NCBI GenBank assembly: GCA_003248565.1 | Contig: QFOV01000017.1 | Span: forward strand, 1 to 25,424 | Reading direction: 5' to 3' | DNA: 25,424 nt | DNA from: Stenotrophomonas sp. | GTDB taxonomy: Bacteria; Pseudomonadota; Gammaproteobacteria; Xanthomonadales; Xanthomonadaceae | Shown here: positions 8,588 through 16,692 of the stretch, piece by piece | Numbering within the stretch: the stretch's first letter is position 1 | How the letters are laid out: each line of letters begins with the position of its first letter | The notes under the pieces: model-generated | The model's input: the letters and a program-made list of their open reading frames with translations, nothing else | The model's database searches: none | Told to the model about the DNA's origin: nothing | Program-made: the position numbers and the translations under genes

Positions 8588-8637
8588 CTCCCCTCATCCG
8601 CCCCTGCGGGGCACCTTCTCCCGCAGGCGGGAGAAGG
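8588..8637. repeat. Composite intergenic hairpin repeat, unit B
   Basis: This is a second element with CTCCCCTCATCCGCCCC, CCCCTGCGGGG and the perfect palindrome CCTTCTCCCGC-AG-GCGGGAGAAGG at its end. Its start (CTCCCCTCA) is complementary to the close of unit A (TGAGGGG), so A and B can fold as one large structure. It ends 35 bases before the next start codon and would be in the leader of that mRNA if transcribed. Confidence 0.6.
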
Positions 8638-8672
8638 AACACCGCCTTTCGCCCCTTACCCCGGAGCCCCCA

Positions 8673-9332
8673 ATGCCCAACTGGATCACCCTCCCCACCC
8701 CACTCGGCCCGGTCCGCGCCTGGCAGGCCCTGCCCTCCGGCAGCCCACGCGCCGGCCTGGTGGTCATACAGGAAATCTTCGGCGCCAATGCGCATATCCG
8801 CCATGTCGCCGAGCAGTACGCCGCCGAGGGCTATGCGGTGCTGGCGCCCTCCTTCTTCGATCTGATCGAACCGGACCTGCAGCTGGACTACGACGCGGCC
8901 GGCGTCACTCGCGGCAAGGCGCTGGTCGACGAGCTGGGCGTGGACCGTGCAATAACCGTGGTCGAAGCCGCCGCTGCCGTGCTGGCGCCCTATGGCAAGG
9001 TCGGCACGGTCGGCTATTGCTGGGGCGGCACCATCGCCATGTTGGCCGCGCAACGGCTGGGCCTGCCCTCGGCCAGCTACTACGGCGCGCGCAACGTGCC
9101 GTTCCTGGGTACAGCGTTCAAAGCCCCGGCCATCTTCCACTTTGGCGACCAGGACGCCTCGATCCCGGCCGCCGCCGTTGCAGCGCACCGTGAAAAGCAA
9201 CCCGACTTGCCTGTATATGTCTATCCAGCCGACCACGCCTTCAACCGCGAGGTCGGCATGCACTACCACCCAGCCAGCGCCGACCTGGCGCGCGAACGCA
9301 CCTTGGCCTTCTTCAGCGAGAACCTGCGATGA
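8673..9332 (+). CDS. Dienelactone hydrolase family protein
   Basis: This 219-residue alpha/beta hydrolase starts at the ATG at 8673 with GGAG six bases upstream. Conserved DLH signatures are VVIQEIFGANAHIR (E34), the nucleophile elbow GYCWGG with C116, FGDQDASIP with D161, and ADHAFN with H188. The nucleophile is therefore Cys, as in carboxymethylenebutenolidase, instead of the Ser of most alpha/beta hydrolases. The classic reaction is hydrolysis of dienelactone in chlorocatechol breakdown, but no other aromatic catabolic genes are near, so the true substrate is open. There is no signal peptide. Its stop overlaps the next start as ATGA, so it is likely co-translated with the HIT gene. Confidence 0.92.
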   Translation: MPNWITLPTPLGPVRAWQALPSGSPRAGLVVIQEIFGANAHIRHVAEQYAAEGYAVLAPSFFDLIEPDLQLDYDAAGVTRGKALVDELGVDRAITVVEAAAAVLAPYGKVGTVGYCWGGTIAMLAAQRLGLPSASYYGARNVPFLGTAFKAPAIFHFGDQDASIPAAAVAAHREKQPDLPVYVYPADHAFNREVGMHYHPASADLARERTLAFFSENLR

Positions 9333-9751
9333 CCGAAGCTGTGACGTCCGATTTCGTACTTGATACCCGCCTTGCCGCCGACAGCGTATTGATTGCCGAT
9401 GGCCCCCTGTCGCAGATCCGCTTGATGAACGACGACCGCTTCCCCTGGGTCGTGCTGGTACCGCGTGTGCCCAATGCCAGCGAGTGGATCGACCTGGACG
9501 GTGCCCAGCAACGCCTGCTGCTGGCCGAGATCAACCAGATCTCCCAGCACCTCAAGCACAAGCCCAATGTCAGCAAGATCAACATCGGTGCGCTCGGCAA
9601 TATCGTGCGCCAGCTGCACGTGCATCTGATCGGCCGCAACGAGAACGACGCCGCGTGGCCGGGCCCGGTCTGGGGCAGCGGCAAGGCACAGCGTTTCGAT
9701 CCGGAGGTGCTGGCCCAACGTGTCGAAATTTGGCGCCAACGGCTACGATAA
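9329..9751 (+). CDS. HIT-domain protein (histidine triad-like hydrolase)
   Basis: The 140-residue protein starts in the ATGA overlap with the upstream hydrolase gene. The N-terminal half has LIRLMNDDRFPWVVLVPR-type HIT core sequence (here SQIRLMNDDRFPWVVLVPR at about 27-45). The signature is GNIVRQLHVHLIGRN near residue 95. The usual H-x-H-x-H motif reads Q-L-H-V-H, so the first His is Gln while the central (nucleophile) and last His remain. This variant is one I recall from other proteobacterial HIT proteins with a following DDAAWPGPVWG, also present here. HIT enzymes hydrolyse or transfer nucleotides at alpha-phosphates. The exact substrate is unknown. Confidence 0.9.
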   Translation: MTEAVTSDFVLDTRLAADSVLIADGPLSQIRLMNDDRFPWVVLVPRVPNASEWIDLDGAQQRLLLAEINQISQHLKHKPNVSKINIGALGNIVRQLHVHLIGRNENDAAWPGPVWGSGKAQRFDPEVLAQRVEIWRQRLR

Positions 9752-9783
9752 GCACCTTCCCCCTTTACGGACTCCGCAAGCCG

Positions 9784-9951
9784 ATGCGCTCCAATCTGAT
9801 CGCCGCCCTGATCCTGATCATCGTTGGCCTGTTCTTCCTGGCCAAGAACCTCGGCTGGATCAACGGCAACATCGGCAGCATGCTCGCCACCTGGTGGCCT
9901 GCCATCCTGGTGGCTGTCGGTATCGGCATGTTGTTCGGACGCGGCAAATAA
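9784..9951 (+). CDS. Small two-helix membrane protein, LiaI/LiaF-TM (DUF5668)-like
   Basis: The 55-residue protein (MRSNLIAALILIIVGLF...) starts 32 bases after the HIT gene. It consists of two hydrophobic helices (about 4-21 and 36-50) linked by NLGWINGNIGSMLATWWP, ending in RGK. The pattern of ILIIVGLFFLAKNLGW followed by WWPAILVAVGIGML is typical of the LiaI/LiaF-type transmembrane domain found in envelope-stress and predicted membrane proteins. No ribosome site is convincing. It is the last gene before the bidirectional terminator. The role is unknown. Confidence 0.78.
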   Translation: MRSNLIAALILIIVGLFFLAKNLGWINGNIGSMLATWWPAILVAVGIGMLFGRGK

Positions 9952-9977
9952 GCCGCTCCGACGGATCCTGCATACAG

Positions 9978-10003
9978 AAAAAGGCGCCGAAAGGCGCCTT
10001 TTT
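9978..10003. terminator. Bidirectional intrinsic terminator
   Basis: A perfect stem, AAAAAGGCGCC and GGCGCCTTTTT around a GAAA tetraloop, is A-rich on the left and T-rich on the right, so it works on both strands. It lies 27 bases after the small membrane protein gene and 21 bases after the convergent dcd stop, and likely ends both transcripts. Confidence 0.9.
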
Positions 10004-10023
10004 CATTCCAGCCCAGACCGCAC

Positions 10024-10596
<573 letters not shown>

Positions 10597-10618
10597 TCAG
10601 TGATCCTGTTCACGTTGT

Positions 10619-10637
10619 GCCGCAGCATGCCTGCGGC
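10619..10637 (-). other. Small hairpin in the dcd leader
   Basis: GCCGCAG and CTGCGGC form a perfect 7-bp stem with a 5-base loop, 23 bases upstream of the dcd start. It would be in the 5' untranslated region if the promoter is the TAGAAT box at 10652-10657. No function can be assigned. Confidence 0.35.
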
Positions 10638-10726
10638 CGGGGGGTTAGTCGATTCTAGCCTAGAGCCGGCCAGGAGCCGGCAAGCAATCGCCTGCCAGCA
10701 ACTTCTGCACATTCAATCTATATGAG

Positions 10727-10746
10727 AAAGGCCCGCAGAACGGGCC
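10727..10746 (-). terminator. Probable intrinsic terminator of apbC
   Basis: Read on the minus strand, GGCCCG-TTCTG-CGGGCC is followed by TTTCTC, a stem with a short U-rich run. It starts 27 bases after the apbC stop and lies upstream of dcd, so it separates the two same-strand genes. The U-tract is modest. Confidence 0.6.
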
Positions 10747-10773
10747 CTCCTTGCCACAGCGCTGGCAGCTGCC

Positions 10774-11628
10774 TCAGATCAACGAGGACAGGATCGGAAT
10801 GCTGGCGCGTGGACGCTTGGCCAATTCCTCGGCCATCCGCTGCGCCGCCGCCATATAGGCATTGGCCGCCGCGGATTCGGGCTGCGCAACCACGATAGGC
10901 GCACCCACATCGCCCTGCTCGCGGATGCCGATATCCAGTGGCAGCGAGCCAAGCAACGGCACCCCGTACTGCTCGGCCATGCGCTGGCCGCCACCTTCGC
11001 CAAACAGGTGCTCGACATGGCCGCAGCTGCTGCAGGTGTGCACCGCCATGTTCTCGACGATGCCGAGCACCGGCACCTCGACCTTTTCGAACATATTCAA
11101 TGCCTTGCGCGCATCCAGCGTGGCAATGTCCTGCGGCGTGGTAACGATCACCGCGCCGGCCACCGGGATCTTCTGCGACAGCGTGAGCTGGATGTCGCCG
11201 GTACCCGGCGGCAGATCGATCAGCAGGAAGTCCAGGTCACCCCACAGCGTGTCGTTGAACAGTTGGGTCAGCGCGGAAGTGGCCATCGGCCCGCGCCAGA
11301 TCATCGGGGAGTCCGGTTCGATCAGGAAACCGATCGACATCGCCTCGACCCCGAACGCCCGCAGCGGCTCGATGGACTTGTTGTCCGGGCTCTCCGGCCG
11401 CCCGCTCAGGCCCAGCATGGCCGGCACGCTGGGGCCGTAGATATCGGCATCCAGTACCCCGACCTTGGCGCCCAGCGCTTTCAGCGCCAACGCCAGATTC
11501 ACCGCCGTGGTGGACTTGCCCACCCCGCCCTTGCCCGAACCGACCGCAATGACATTGCGGATACGCGAATGGGGGGAGAGCCCCTTCTGCACCTTGTGGG
11601 CACCGCCCAGCGGAATCGAACGACTCAC
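10774..11628 (-). CDS. apbC: Fe-S cluster carrier ATPase ApbC/Mrp
   Basis: The best start is the GTG at 11628, with GAGG six bases upstream, giving 284 residues (MSRSIPLGGAHKVQKG). A TTG two codons earlier (11634) is the alternative. The deviant Walker A is GKGGVGKS at residues 32-39, the switch LDADIYGPS lies at about 59-67, and LLIDLPPGTGD follows. The cluster-binding pair is CSSC with C199 and C202. Mrp/Nbp35-type proteins are cytoplasmic dimers that hold a 4Fe-4S cluster and pass it to apoproteins. Unlike E. coli Mrp (about 369 residues), this short form lacks the N-terminal MIP18/DUF59 domain. In many proteobacteria the neighbour is metG; here it is the receptor island. Confidence 0.94.
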   Translation of the reverse strand: MSRSIPLGGAHKVQKGLSPHSRIRNVIAVGSGKGGVGKSTTAVNLALALKALGAKVGVLDADIYGPSVPAMLGLSGRPESPDNKSIEPLRAFGVEAMSIGFLIEPDSPMIWRGPMATSALTQLFNDTLWGDLDFLLIDLPPGTGDIQLTLSQKIPVAGAVIVTTPQDIATLDARKALNMFEKVEVPVLGIVENMAVHTCSSCGHVEHLFGEGGGQRMAEQYGVPLLGSLPLDIGIREQGDVGAPIVVAQPESAAANAYMAAAQRMAEELAKRPRASIPILSSLI

Positions 11629-11785
11629 TTGCAACCTCAGCTTTTTTTCAGACGCGAACTATAACGCGGCCGTCCGGCAACACAGCACGACACTGTTTTC
11701 CGCGCTGGCAGGTCCAGCTTGGCAGCCGCTGTGTACCGAACCGATCAAGGCGATGTGCAAGCGTTGCTGACACTCCTTTTTGCCG

Positions 11786-11819
11786 TTGACCGCAAAAGTT
11801 CAGCCGACGTTAATCGGCT
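11786..11819 (+). promoter_or_regulatory. Sigma70-like promoter with palindrome over the -10 box, upstream of receptor 1
   Basis: TTGACC (11786-11791) and GTTAAT (11809-11814) are separated by 17 bases, matching 5/6 and 4/6 consensus positions. A perfect inverted repeat AGCCGA-cgttaa-TCGGCT (11802-11819) covers the -10 element, so a repressor bound there would block RNA polymerase. The receptor start is 90 bases further on. No Fur-like site was seen in the 281-base spacer 11629-11909, and nothing else in it can be supported. Confidence 0.45.
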
Positions 11820-11909
11820 CGATCGGCGATCGAACCGTCTCGCCTGCAACCAATCTGGCCTCTTCCGCACCGATCCGGGGCCAAGCGGGTTTTCGACTAG
11901 GGGATATGA

Positions 11910-14900
11910 ATGAACTGCAAGAAGGCACCCAAACGCAATCCACTCAGCTATGCACTTGTTTCGGCACTGCTGGCAACTACATCACTGCCGGCGCTGGCCC
12001 AGGACTCCAGCTCGGACCCCATCAAGGGCGAAAGCAAACAGATAGAAGCTAAAGCAGCCGAGCCCGAGCAGGCTGCAACCGAAATGGCCGCGGTCACCGT
12101 CACCGGCTCACGCATCAGCCGTGACACGTTCAACTCCGTATCACCGGTGCAGGTAATCAACCGTGAGGCCACCAAGATTGCCGGCATCGCCACCACCACC
12201 GGCGCCTTGCAGAGCCTTGCGGTCACTGCCGGATCCGAGCAGATCAATGCCTCGTTCGGCGGCTTTGTGGTCGATGGCGGTGGCGGTGTCAACACGCTAT
12301 CCCTCCGCGGCCTGGGGCCCAACCGCACGTTGACCTTGCTCAATGGACGACGCATCGGCCCAGCGGGCTCACGCGGCTCGGTGGGCGCGGTTGACCTGAA
12401 CACACTGCCCAGCATCATCGTCGACCGGACCGAAATCCTGAAGGACGGCGCCTCCTCCATCTACGGCTCCGATGCGGTTGCCGGCGTGGTCAACATCATC
12501 ACCCGCACCAAGATCGACTCGCCCAGCGTAGAGGTGTTCTACAACGCCCCCTCTGCCGGCGGCGGTGAAGAGTTCCAATGGTCAGCGGCGGCTGGCACCA
12601 GCCATGACAACTGGTGGATCTCCGGCTCAGTGGAGTTTTACAACCGTGCTGAACTCACCGTCGGCGACCGCGACTGGTCCAGCAAATGTCCGCGCCCCCG
12701 CTGGGGTCGCAACGCCGACGGCAGCTACGGCCGGGATGACTGGATCAACCCGGCGACTGGCGAACCAGGCTGCTGGGGCCTGGATGCTGGCGGCGTGACC
12801 ATCAACACCATCGGCACGCCATTCATCCTGGGTCGACCAGGTGCCGGCAATCTGGGCTTTTATGGCACCAACTATCCTGGCGAGGATGTCGGCTTGCCCC
12901 CGGGCATGGACTACTTCAATCGCTGGCGCCCGCGGCCCGGCACCACCGGCGCCGATCTTGACGATTTTGAAGGCGTTGATGCGTTCGGCCGCGACACGTT
13001 CGACCGGCGCATGCTCAACGAATCGATGTACTCCCCCACCACCAATGTCACGGGCTTCCTGCAAGGTGCCCGCGACCTGAACGCGCTGGGTGATGCCGAA
13101 CTTTACTTCGACCTGTTGGCCCACCGGCGCGAGTCCAAGCAGACCAATTACCGCCAGTTGATCATCGACTATCCGACAGGCAGCCCGCTGCTGCCGGAGT
13201 CCATGCGCGACTTCATCACCGCCGCGCCGCCGGAAGACGGCACCACCAACGGCCTGCCGGTAGGTGTGCGTGCATTCATTGGCTTCGGCAACGACAAGAG
13301 CGAGCAGACCGTCAATTTCTTCCGTTTGACCAGCGGCCTGCGCGGCCACCTGGGCGCCGAATGGAACTATGACTTCTTCCTCGGCTATTCCCGATCGGAC
13401 GCTGACTATTCGATGCAATCGTTCATTGCCGACCGCATGGCCAAGACCCATGACGTCGTGGCCAACGGCAGCGGCTTTTCCTGCCGTGACACTTCGGACG
13501 GCTGTGTTGCCGCGCCGATACTGACGCCTGCTGTCATCGGTGGCCAGTTGCCGGCGGACTACATCAACTACATCTACCGTCCGGTTGTCGGCAATACCCT
13601 GTTTACCGAAACAACCGGCAATTTCACTGTCGAAGGGCCGCTGTTCGACATGCCTTATGGGACAGTGAGTGCCGCGATCGGTGCGGAGTACCGCCGCTCG
13701 AAGATCGATGACAGCCCGGACGCCAATTCGGTGGCGCATAACCTGTACAACCTCACGTCGTCGGAAGCCACCCGCGGTACCGATGCTGTAAAGGAAGTCT
13801 TCGCCGAAGTCGAAGTTCCCTTGCTTTCCGGCATGAAGGCCGTGCAGGAACTGACCCTCAACACCTCGTGGCGGTACACCGACTATGATTCATATGGCTC
13901 GGACACCACTTACAAAGTTGGGCTGCTGTACTCTCCAGCTCCCTGGCTATCGGTGCGTACCTCCTATGGCACGTCGTTCCGCGCACCGTCACTGTACGAA
14001 CAGTTCCTCGGCGCCACCACCGGCTTCATCGGCGGCGGCTCCGATCCCTGCGACGACTGGACATCACTGCCTGACGCGAGTCCGGTACGCATCAACTGCG
14101 TTGCCGAAAACCTGCCGGAACGCTTCACCCAGAACAATTCCATCACCGTGGCTGGAATGGGCGGAGCGTCCACCGGCATCAAAGCCGAAACGTCCAAGGC
14201 CAAGACGGTTGGCCTCGTACTGAAGCCCGAGTTCCCCGGCTGGTTTGGTGACCTGTCGCTTGCGGCCGACTGGTTCCATATCACCGTTGACAACAGCGTT
14301 GCCCAGCTGAGCGGTGCCAGCATCCTCAACCTGTGCTATGGCAGCAACACCAGCGATTTCAACGCAGACGTGGGCTGGTGCCGGATGGTGACCCGTCACG
14401 AAAACAACACGCTGACGGTCAACCAGAACTACGTCAACATTGCCAGCAATCGTGTCCGCGGCTGGGATTTCACCGCACGCTACGTACGCGATATCGGCCC
14501 AGGCGAGTTCCGTGCCACCGCCAACATGACCAATTTCATGGATCAGTCCGGGCGCACTTTCCCGGGCGACCCCATGGTCAATTGGACTGGCACCATCAAT
14601 TCCCCCCAGAAAACAGGCGTACTGGAGCTTTCCTACGAGTTCAGGAACTGGCTGCTCTGGTACGGCCTTGAGTGGATCGACGACCAGGACAGCTATGCCT
14701 ACCTGGCCGATGGCGATGCCGGTCTATTGGCTGCATACCAGGACACCTACGACATGAAGATCGGTGACTACTACAAGTCATCGTTGGCGGTTCGCTACAA
14801 GGCGGATAAGTGGTCGCTCAATGCCGGCGTGCGAAATCTCTCGGATCGACAGCCGCCAAGCCTGTCCACAGGGGTGGTGGCCAGCTTCGCCAATGCCCCG

Positions 14901-14963
14901 ATCTACAGTGGCTACGACTTCCTCGGCAGAAGCTACTTCATGAACTTCACCAAGGATTTCTGA
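11910..14963 (+). CDS. TonB-dependent outer-membrane receptor (copy 1)
   Basis: The 1017-residue protein starts at the ATG at 11910, with AGGGGAT just upstream. The signal peptide ends PALA before QDSS (cleavage after about residue 30). AAVTVTGSRIS (about 63-73) is the TonB-box/plug entry. The plug runs to about 190 with SLRGLGPNRTLTLLNGRR and EILKDGASSIYGSDAVAGVVNI. The rest is a 22-strand-type barrel ending in YSGYDFLGRSYFMNFTKDF, with the terminal Phe used for BamA insertion. Eight cysteines form four close pairs: C260/C288, C525/C532, C714/C730 and C809/C824. It is a clear paralog of the receptor at 20678-23728. These receptors import large ligands using TonB energy. The ligand is unknown, but the neighbouring exported peptidase suggests a peptide. 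Confidence 0.95.
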   Translation: MNCKKAPKRNPLSYALVSALLATTSLPALAQDSSSDPIKGESKQIEAKAAEPEQAATEMAAVTVTGSRISRDTFNSVSPVQVINREATKIAGIATTTGALQSLAVTAGSEQINASFGGFVVDGGGGVNTLSLRGLGPNRTLTLLNGRRIGPAGSRGSVGAVDLNTLPSIIVDRTEILKDGASSIYGSDAVAGVVNIITRTKIDSPSVEVFYNAPSAGGGEEFQWSAAAGTSHDNWWISGSVEFYNRAELTVGDRDWSSKCPRPRWGRNADGSYGRDDWINPATGEPGCWGLDAGGVTINTIGTPFILGRPGAGNLGFYGTNYPGEDVGLPPGMDYFNRWRPRPGTTGADLDDFEGVDAFGRDTFDRRMLNESMYSPTTNVTGFLQGARDLNALGDAELYFDLLAHRRESKQTNYRQLIIDYPTGSPLLPESMRDFITAAPPEDGTTNGLPVGVRAFIGFGNDKSEQTVNFFRLTSGLRGHLGAEWNYDFFLGYSRSDADYSMQSFIADRMAKTHDVVANGSGFSCRDTSDGCVAAPILTPAVIGGQLPADYINYIYRPVVGNTLFTETTGNFTVEGPLFDMPYGTVSAAIGAEYRRSKIDDSPDANSVAHNLYNLTSSEATRGTDAVKEVFAEVEVPLLSGMKAVQELTLNTSWRYTDYDSYGSDTTYKVGLLYSPAPWLSVRTSYGTSFRAPSLYEQFLGATTGFIGGGSDPCDDWTSLPDASPVRINCVAENLPERFTQNNSITVAGMGGASTGIKAETSKAKTVGLVLKPEFPGWFGDLSLAADWFHITVDNSVAQLSGASILNLCYGSNTSDFNADVGWCRMVTRHENNTLTVNQNYVNIASNRVRGWDFTARYVRDIGPGEFRATANMTNFMDQSGRTFPGDPMVNWTGTINSPQKTGVLELSYEFRNWLLWYGLEWIDDQDSYAYLADGDAGLLAAYQDTYDMKIGDYYKSSLAVRYKADKWSLNAGVRNLSDRQPPSLSTGVVASFANAPIYSGYDFLGRSYFMNFTKDF

Positions 14964-14975
14964 TCCACCGCTCCT

Positions 14976-15007
14976 GCCGGTGATCCTTCGTGAGGAGGAT
15001 CACCGGC
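14976..15007 (+). terminator. Perfect 12-bp intercistronic hairpin after receptor 1
   Basis: GCCGGTGATCCT and AGGATCACCGGC flank an 8-base loop, 13 bases after the receptor stop. No T-run follows, so it is more likely an mRNA stabiliser or attenuator than a full terminator. The AGGAGG within 14993-14998 lies partly in the loop and partly in the right arm. Confidence 0.55.
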
Positions 15008-15025
15008 GCTACCAGCGAACCACCG

Positions 15026-16663
15026 ATGACCTTGCCACCGATCGATCCAGTGCTGCTGGCCAGCATCAAGGACGGGTACCGTCTGCTGCACCGGGGCCAT
15101 TGTCAGCAGGCGGTACTGTTGGCAGACCGACTCGTCGCCATCGACAACCAGAGCCCACACATACTGGTTTTCTCCGCAGAAGCCCACATGGCATGCAGGA
15201 ATGCGACGGGGAGCTTGAGCCTGATCGACCAGGCAACGGCGGTCACTGCCAACGACCCGTTCCTGCTGCTGAAAAAAGCGCGCCTGCTGGCCCTGGACCA
15301 CCAGCGTCAGGCATTCATTGACCAAATCGAGCTTGTGCTGGAGCACGCCCCGGACAATCCCATGCTGCTGTGGCAGACCGCGTCACTTTGCCACCACAAC
15401 CACCTGCACCAACGCGCCATAGACCTGTTCGAACGCGCTTCGTGCCTGATGAAGCCATCGTCGGACCTGCTGTACGAACTTGCCATGGCGCGACACTTCC
15501 GGGGCGATGCCCGCGGCGCCGAGAAAGCCATAGAACGCCTGCTCGAGACGGCGCCACATGCAGGTCCTGCGCTCTATCTGCGTGCCACGCTGAAGCGGCA
15601 GACTCTTCAGGACAACCACATTTACGACCTCGAACAGCGCCTGGCCACGCTGCCCGCAGCCAGCAGCGACCTGCCAGGAATACTCTACGCACTGGCCAAG
15701 GAACTCGAAGATTGCGGCGACCACGCTCGCTCCTTCGCTGCGCTGAAACAGGCGACACAGACCAAACGCGCTTCCTATCACTACGACGTACGCAGCGAAA
15801 CAAGCGCCCTTGCAGAAATTGCAGGGGCATATACACAGGAGCAATGCGCCAGCGGCGCTGGCTACAGTGAAGCCGGCCCCATCTTCATCGTCGGCATGCC
15901 CCGTAGCGGGACAACGCTGTGCGAGCGCCTTCTTGCTGGAACCGGGCAGGCCATCTCCGCTGGCGAACTGCACATCTTTGGCAACGAACTGATCAGAGAT
16001 ACCGTGGCTACAGCCGGCTACGCAAGCCAACCCAACAACGCCAGTGCTTCCTTGCACATCGACTTTCACGCCCTGGGCCAGCGCTATGTACATGCAGCAC
16101 GGCAGATAGCCAACAACAGCAGGCACTTCATCGACAAGCTGCCAGGCAACTTCATGTTCTGCGGAATGATTGCAAAGGCCCTGCCGGACGCCCGCATCAT
16201 CCACGTGACACGCGACGCCCTGGACAACTGCTATGCAATCCACAAGACCCAGTTCTTCGATGGCTACGGCTATGCCTGTGACCTGACCGAGCTTGGCGAC
16301 TACTTCATCGCCTATCACAGGTTGATGGATCACTGGCGAAAGGTGATTCCCGGGAAAATCCTGGAGGTTTCCTATGATGACCTTGTGCGCGATCCAGCAG
16401 CGCAATCCAGGCGCATGTATGCGTGGTGCGGACTCGACTGGAACGAGGCGGCGCTCTCGCCGCCCCCGCCGAGCGCCACTTTCAGTACGGCCAGTGCTGC
16501 ACAAGTGCGGCAGCCGATCCACAAGAACTCGCTGGGCATCAGCAGCAATCACCCACAGCAACTATCGGGACTGGAAGCCCGGCTTTCTGCAGCCGGCATT
16601 CATCGACGTAGCCAATCGCATCGGCCACCACAACACACGTGGACTACCGCGAATCTGGAATGA
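15026..16663 (+). CDS. TPR-repeat sulfotransferase (copy 1)
   Basis: The chosen ATG gives 545 residues (MTLPPIDPVLLASIKDGYRL). An upstream GTG at 14990 lies in the hairpin loop and is less likely. Residues 1-270 are TPR-like helix pairs. The sulfotransferase domain starts near 284 with the PAPS 5'-phosphosulfate loop IVGMPRSGTTLCERLL (G290-T297). The 3'-phosphate motif is IIHVTRDALDNCYA with R396. The usual Pro after RD and the Ser are here Ala and Asn, unlike copy 2 (RDPLDS). The family transfers sulfate from PAPS to a hydroxyl group; no signal peptide is present, so it acts in the cytoplasm. The last about 20 residues, from HRRSQS, are not matched in copy 2, whose protein stops at AAGIFKL. 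The stop is 29 bases before the peptidase start. Confidence 0.9.
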   Translation: MTLPPIDPVLLASIKDGYRLLHRGHCQQAVLLADRLVAIDNQSPHILVFSAEAHMACRNATGSLSLIDQATAVTANDPFLLLKKARLLALDHQRQAFIDQIELVLEHAPDNPMLLWQTASLCHHNHLHQRAIDLFERASCLMKPSSDLLYELAMARHFRGDARGAEKAIERLLETAPHAGPALYLRATLKRQTLQDNHIYDLEQRLATLPAASSDLPGILYALAKELEDCGDHARSFAALKQATQTKRASYHYDVRSETSALAEIAGAYTQEQCASGAGYSEAGPIFIVGMPRSGTTLCERLLAGTGQAISAGELHIFGNELIRDTVATAGYASQPNNASASLHIDFHALGQRYVHAARQIANNSRHFIDKLPGNFMFCGMIAKALPDARIIHVTRDALDNCYAIHKTQFFDGYGYACDLTELGDYFIAYHRLMDHWRKVIPGKILEVSYDDLVRDPAAQSRRMYAWCGLDWNEAALSPPPPSATFSTASAAQVRQPIHKNSLGISSNHPQQLSGLEARLSAAGIHRRSQSHRPPQHTWTTANLE

Positions 16664-16692
16664 AGAACCGAGCCATCACCTGGAGCAACACA

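Noticed and set aside
11719..11913. A 64-codon frame ending in an ATGA overlap with the receptor 1 start, possible leader peptide or precursor
   Set aside because: It needs a TTG start, has no ribosome site, and the better promoter candidate lies inside it. No precursor-peptide features were seen.
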